Shown here: positions 32,234 to 34,170 of the stretch, one piece after another
Position numbering within the stretch: position 1 is the first letter of the stretch
Layout of the letters: each line of letters starts with the position of its first letter
Origin: Aphodomonas sp964553125
GTDB lineage: Bacteria > Bacillota > Clostridia > Christensenellales > Aristaeellaceae
Direction of reading: 5' to 3'
DNA: 34,170 nucleotides
NCBI GenBank assembly: GCA_964553125.1
Contig: CAZKJW010000015.1
Location: 1-34,170, forward strand
Position numbers and translations under genes: made by a program
Notes under the pieces: model-generated
Databases searched by the model: none
Seen by the model: the letters and a program-made list of their open reading frames with translations, nothing else
What the model was told of the DNA's origin: nothing

Positions 32234-34053
32234 TTCGTGAAGATATCCGCAACATCGCCATTATCGCCCACGTCGATCACGGCAAGACCACGCTCGTGGA
32301 CGGCCTGCTCCGTCAGAGCGGCATTTTCCGCGACAACCAGCAGGTTGCCGAGCGCGTCATGGACTCCGGCGACATCGAGCGCGAGCGCGGAATTACCATC
32401 CTTGCAAAGAACACGGCCATCCACTGGAAGGGCGTGAAGATCAATATCGTCGACACCCCCGGCCACGCCGACTTCTCCGGCGAGGTGGAGCGCGTGCTGA
32501 AAATGGTGGACGGCGTCATGCTGCTCGTGGACGCCTTTGAAGGACCCATGCCGCAGACCCGCTTCGTTCTGCGCAAGGCGCTGGAGCTGAAGCTGCCGGT
32601 GCTGGTGTGCATCAACAAGATCGACCGCCCCGACGCGCGCTGCGACGAGGTGGTGGACGAGGTGCTCGATCTGCTCATCGAAATGCACGCGCCCGACGAT
32701 CTGCTCGACTGGCCGATCCTCTTCGCGTCCGCGCGGCGCGGCTTTGCCACGCTCGACTGGCGCAAGCCCGGCGAGGATCTGACCCCGCTGTTCGACGCGA
32801 TTCTCAAATATATCCCCGCGCCTGAGGGCGATCTGGAAGGCCCCGCGCAGGTGCTCATTTCCACCATCGACTACTCCGAGTATCTCGGCCGCATCGGCAT
32901 CGGCCGCGTGGAGCGCGGTACGCTCCGCGAGGGCATGATGGCCGTTCGCTGTACGCACGGCGAGGATGCCGTTTCCCCGCAGCAGCGCCTGTCCGGCCTG
33001 CACACCTTCGACGGCCTCAAGCGCGTGAAGGCGACAGAAGTGGGCATGGGCGATATCGTCGCCGTTTCCGGCTTTGAAAACCTCAACATCGGCGACACCA
33101 TCTGCGACCCGGTCAAAATCGATCCGCTGCCCTTCGTCAAGATTTCCGAGCCGACCGTCCGCATGACGTTCTCGGTCAACAACAGCCCCTTCGCCGGCCG
33201 CGAAGGCAAATTCGTCACCAGCCGCCATCTGCGCGCGCGCCTGATGAAAGAGCTTCAGACGGACGTTTCCCTCCGCGTGGAGGAAACCGACTCGCCCGAT
33301 TCCTTCCTTGTCAAAGGCCGCGGCGAGCTGCATCTGTCCATCCTCATTGAAACGATGCGCCGTCAGGGCTACGAGCTTCAGGTGAGCAAGCCCGAGGTGC
33401 TCATGCGCGAAATTGACGGCGTGAAGTGCGAGCCGATGGAGCGCATGGTCGCCGACGTGCCGACGGCGTATGTCGGCGCGGTCATCGACAAGATCGGCCG
33501 CCGCAAGGGCACGCTGGTCTCCATGACGGGCGAGGAGCGCGTGCGCCTTGAGTTTGTGGTGCCTGCGCGCGGCCTGTTCGGCTATCGCAGCGAGTTCATG
33601 ACGGATACGCGCGGCGAGGGCATCATGAGCGCCGTGTTCGACGGCTACGAGCCGTTCAAGGGCGAGCTGCCCAGCCGCGACACCGGTTCTCTCGTCGCTT
33701 TTGAAAGCGGAGAGACCACCAGCTATGGTCTTTTCAACGCGCAGGATCGCGGCGCGCTGTTCGTCGGCCCCGGTCTTCCGGTTTACAGCGGCATGATTGT
33801 GGGCGAATCGTCCCGGCCGGGCGATATCGACGTCAACGTCTGCAAGAAAAAGCACGTCACCAACATGCGCAACTCCTCCTCCTCCGAGGACAGCCTGAAG
33901 CTGACCACGCCGAAGCCCTTCTCGCTGGAAGAGTGCCTTGAGTTCATCACCGAGGACGAGCTGCTGGAAGTGACGCCGCAAAGCCTGCGGATGCGCAAGC
34001 GCATCCTTTCGCACGAGCAGCGCATGAAGGCCGCCTCGCGCCTGAAGGGCTGA
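32230..34053 (+). CDS. typA: Ribosome-associated GTPase TypA/BipA
   Basis: EF-G-like translational GTPase involved in 50S subunit assembly, especially under stress and at low temperature. It has 607 residues, the usual size. G1 is AHVDHGKTTLVDGLL (from residue 13), the switch I end is ERERGITILAKNTA, G3 is DTPGHADFSGEVER and G4 is CINKIDRPDAR. The C-terminal TypA-specific domain includes VPARGLFGYRSEFMTDTRGEG and NVCKKKHVTNMRNSSS..D. The ATG at 32230 overlaps the prfC stop by 4 bases and opens the family N-terminus; upstream in-frame sequence is prfC read in another frame. It is co-transcribed with prfC and closed by a terminator 28 bases downstream. Confidence 0.96.
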   Translation: MIREDIRNIAIIAHVDHGKTTLVDGLLRQSGIFRDNQQVAERVMDSGDIERERGITILAKNTAIHWKGVKINIVDTPGHADFSGEVERVLKMVDGVMLLVDAFEGPMPQTRFVLRKALELKLPVLVCINKIDRPDARCDEVVDEVLDLLIEMHAPDDLLDWPILFASARRGFATLDWRKPGEDLTPLFDAILKYIPAPEGDLEGPAQVLISTIDYSEYLGRIGIGRVERGTLREGMMAVRCTHGEDAVSPQQRLSGLHTFDGLKRVKATEVGMGDIVAVSGFENLNIGDTICDPVKIDPLPFVKISEPTVRMTFSVNNSPFAGREGKFVTSRHLRARLMKELQTDVSLRVEETDSPDSFLVKGRGELHLSILIETMRRQGYELQVSKPEVLMREIDGVKCEPMERMVADVPTAYVGAVIDKIGRRKGTLVSMTGEERVRLEFVVPARGLFGYRSEFMTDTRGEGIMSAVFDGYEPFKGELPSRDTGSLVAFESGETTSYGLFNAQDRGALFVGPGLPVYSGMIVGESSRPGDIDVNVCKKKHVTNMRNSSSSEDSLKLTTPKPFSLEECLEFITEDELLEVTPQSLRMRKRILSHEQRMKAASRLKG

Positions 34054-34080
34054 GGAAAAGCGTGTATCAGTTTTATAATT

Positions 34081-34106
34081 AAAGGGCGCGTAAGCGCCCT
34101 TTTTTC
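34081..34106 (+). terminator. Rho-independent terminator of prfC-typA
   Basis: AAAGGGCGC (34081-34089) and GCGCCCTTT (34094-34102) form a perfect 9-bp stem with a GTAA loop, followed by TTTT. It lies 28 bases past the typA stop. The remaining 64 bases of the window show only a TGTGGAAAA DnaA-box-like site at 34141-34149. Confidence 0.9.
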
Positions 34107-34170
34107 TTATCCCTCATTTCAATGCCTTATTAGGAAAACCTGTGGAAAACATTTCTTAAAAAACAGGGCG

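Noticed and set aside
32032..34014. A 660-codon minus-strand open frame opposite typA
   Set aside because: Antisense to typA, which has intact GTPase motifs and an ATGA overlap with prfC.

Overview
The window is about 34 kb of GC-rich chromosomal DNA from an endospore-forming bacterium, most likely a high-GC member of the Clostridia (Bacillota). The evidence is a spoIIGA-sigE-sigG sporulation cluster, Gram-positive-type sigma-A promoters and Shine-Dalgarno sequences, a maf-mreBCD-mrdA-minD-rodA cell-shape cluster, a YesM/YesN-type two-component system beside a carbohydrate ABC importer, and dnaN-recF. No tRNA, rRNA, CRISPR array, insertion sequence or prophage gene was seen. 27 protein genes are supported, one of them probably frameshifted near its 3' end.

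Layout. (1) 1-5510, minus strand: L-rhamnose isomerase, then the unit iorA-iorB-alr-membrane protein, with gaps or overlaps of a few bases. (2) 5673-8814, plus strand: sporulation genes. spoIIGA (protease that activates pro-sigma-E) and sigE overlap by 4 bp. They are separated from sigG by about 750 bp that hold an imperfect, apparently non-coding repeat array. A Spo0A box lies upstream of spoIIGA and a sigma-G-type promoter upstream of sigG. (3) 8827-9758, minus: an AT-richer gene for a secreted protein of unknown function whose 3' end looks frameshifted. (4) 9966-19513: a sugar or glycoside uptake and catabolism locus. The divergent YesM/YesN-type sensor pair (plus) faces an operon (minus) of solute-binding protein, two permeases, an ADP-ribosylglycohydrolase-family enzyme fused to a beta-rich C-terminal region, and a Gfo/Idh/MocA oxidoreductase. 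No transport ATPase is encoded here. (5) 19577-27794, minus: rodA, a divergent minD, mrdA (PBP2), mreD, mreC, mreB and maf, in a compact, probably translationally coupled operon for cell elongation. (6) 27800-30470, minus: recF and dnaN, flanked on both sides by clusters of DnaA boxes. (7) 30549-34106, plus: prfC and typA/bipA behind a perfect consensus sigma-A promoter, closed by a strong terminator.

The strongest structural signal is at 30332-30379, just upstream of dnaN. Read in the dnaN direction there are two abutting DnaA boxes, a short GC spacer, two CTACTAC triplet blocks and an AT-rich palindrome. This is the order of the basal unwinding module at the Bacillus subtilis origin. It coincides with the point where the flanking genes switch to divergent transcription. 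The dnaA gene, the usual neighbour, is absent and prfC stands in its place. I read this as the likely replication origin.

Other points worth attention: a MinD whose Walker A lysine is Arg and whose switch I aspartate is Asn, with no minC or minE in the cluster; an IorA that ends before the C-terminal ferredoxin domain; the ADP-ribosylglycohydrolase/oxidoreductase transport locus, which may be an undescribed catabolic system; and a sensor kinase with no standard start codon at its ribosome-binding site.
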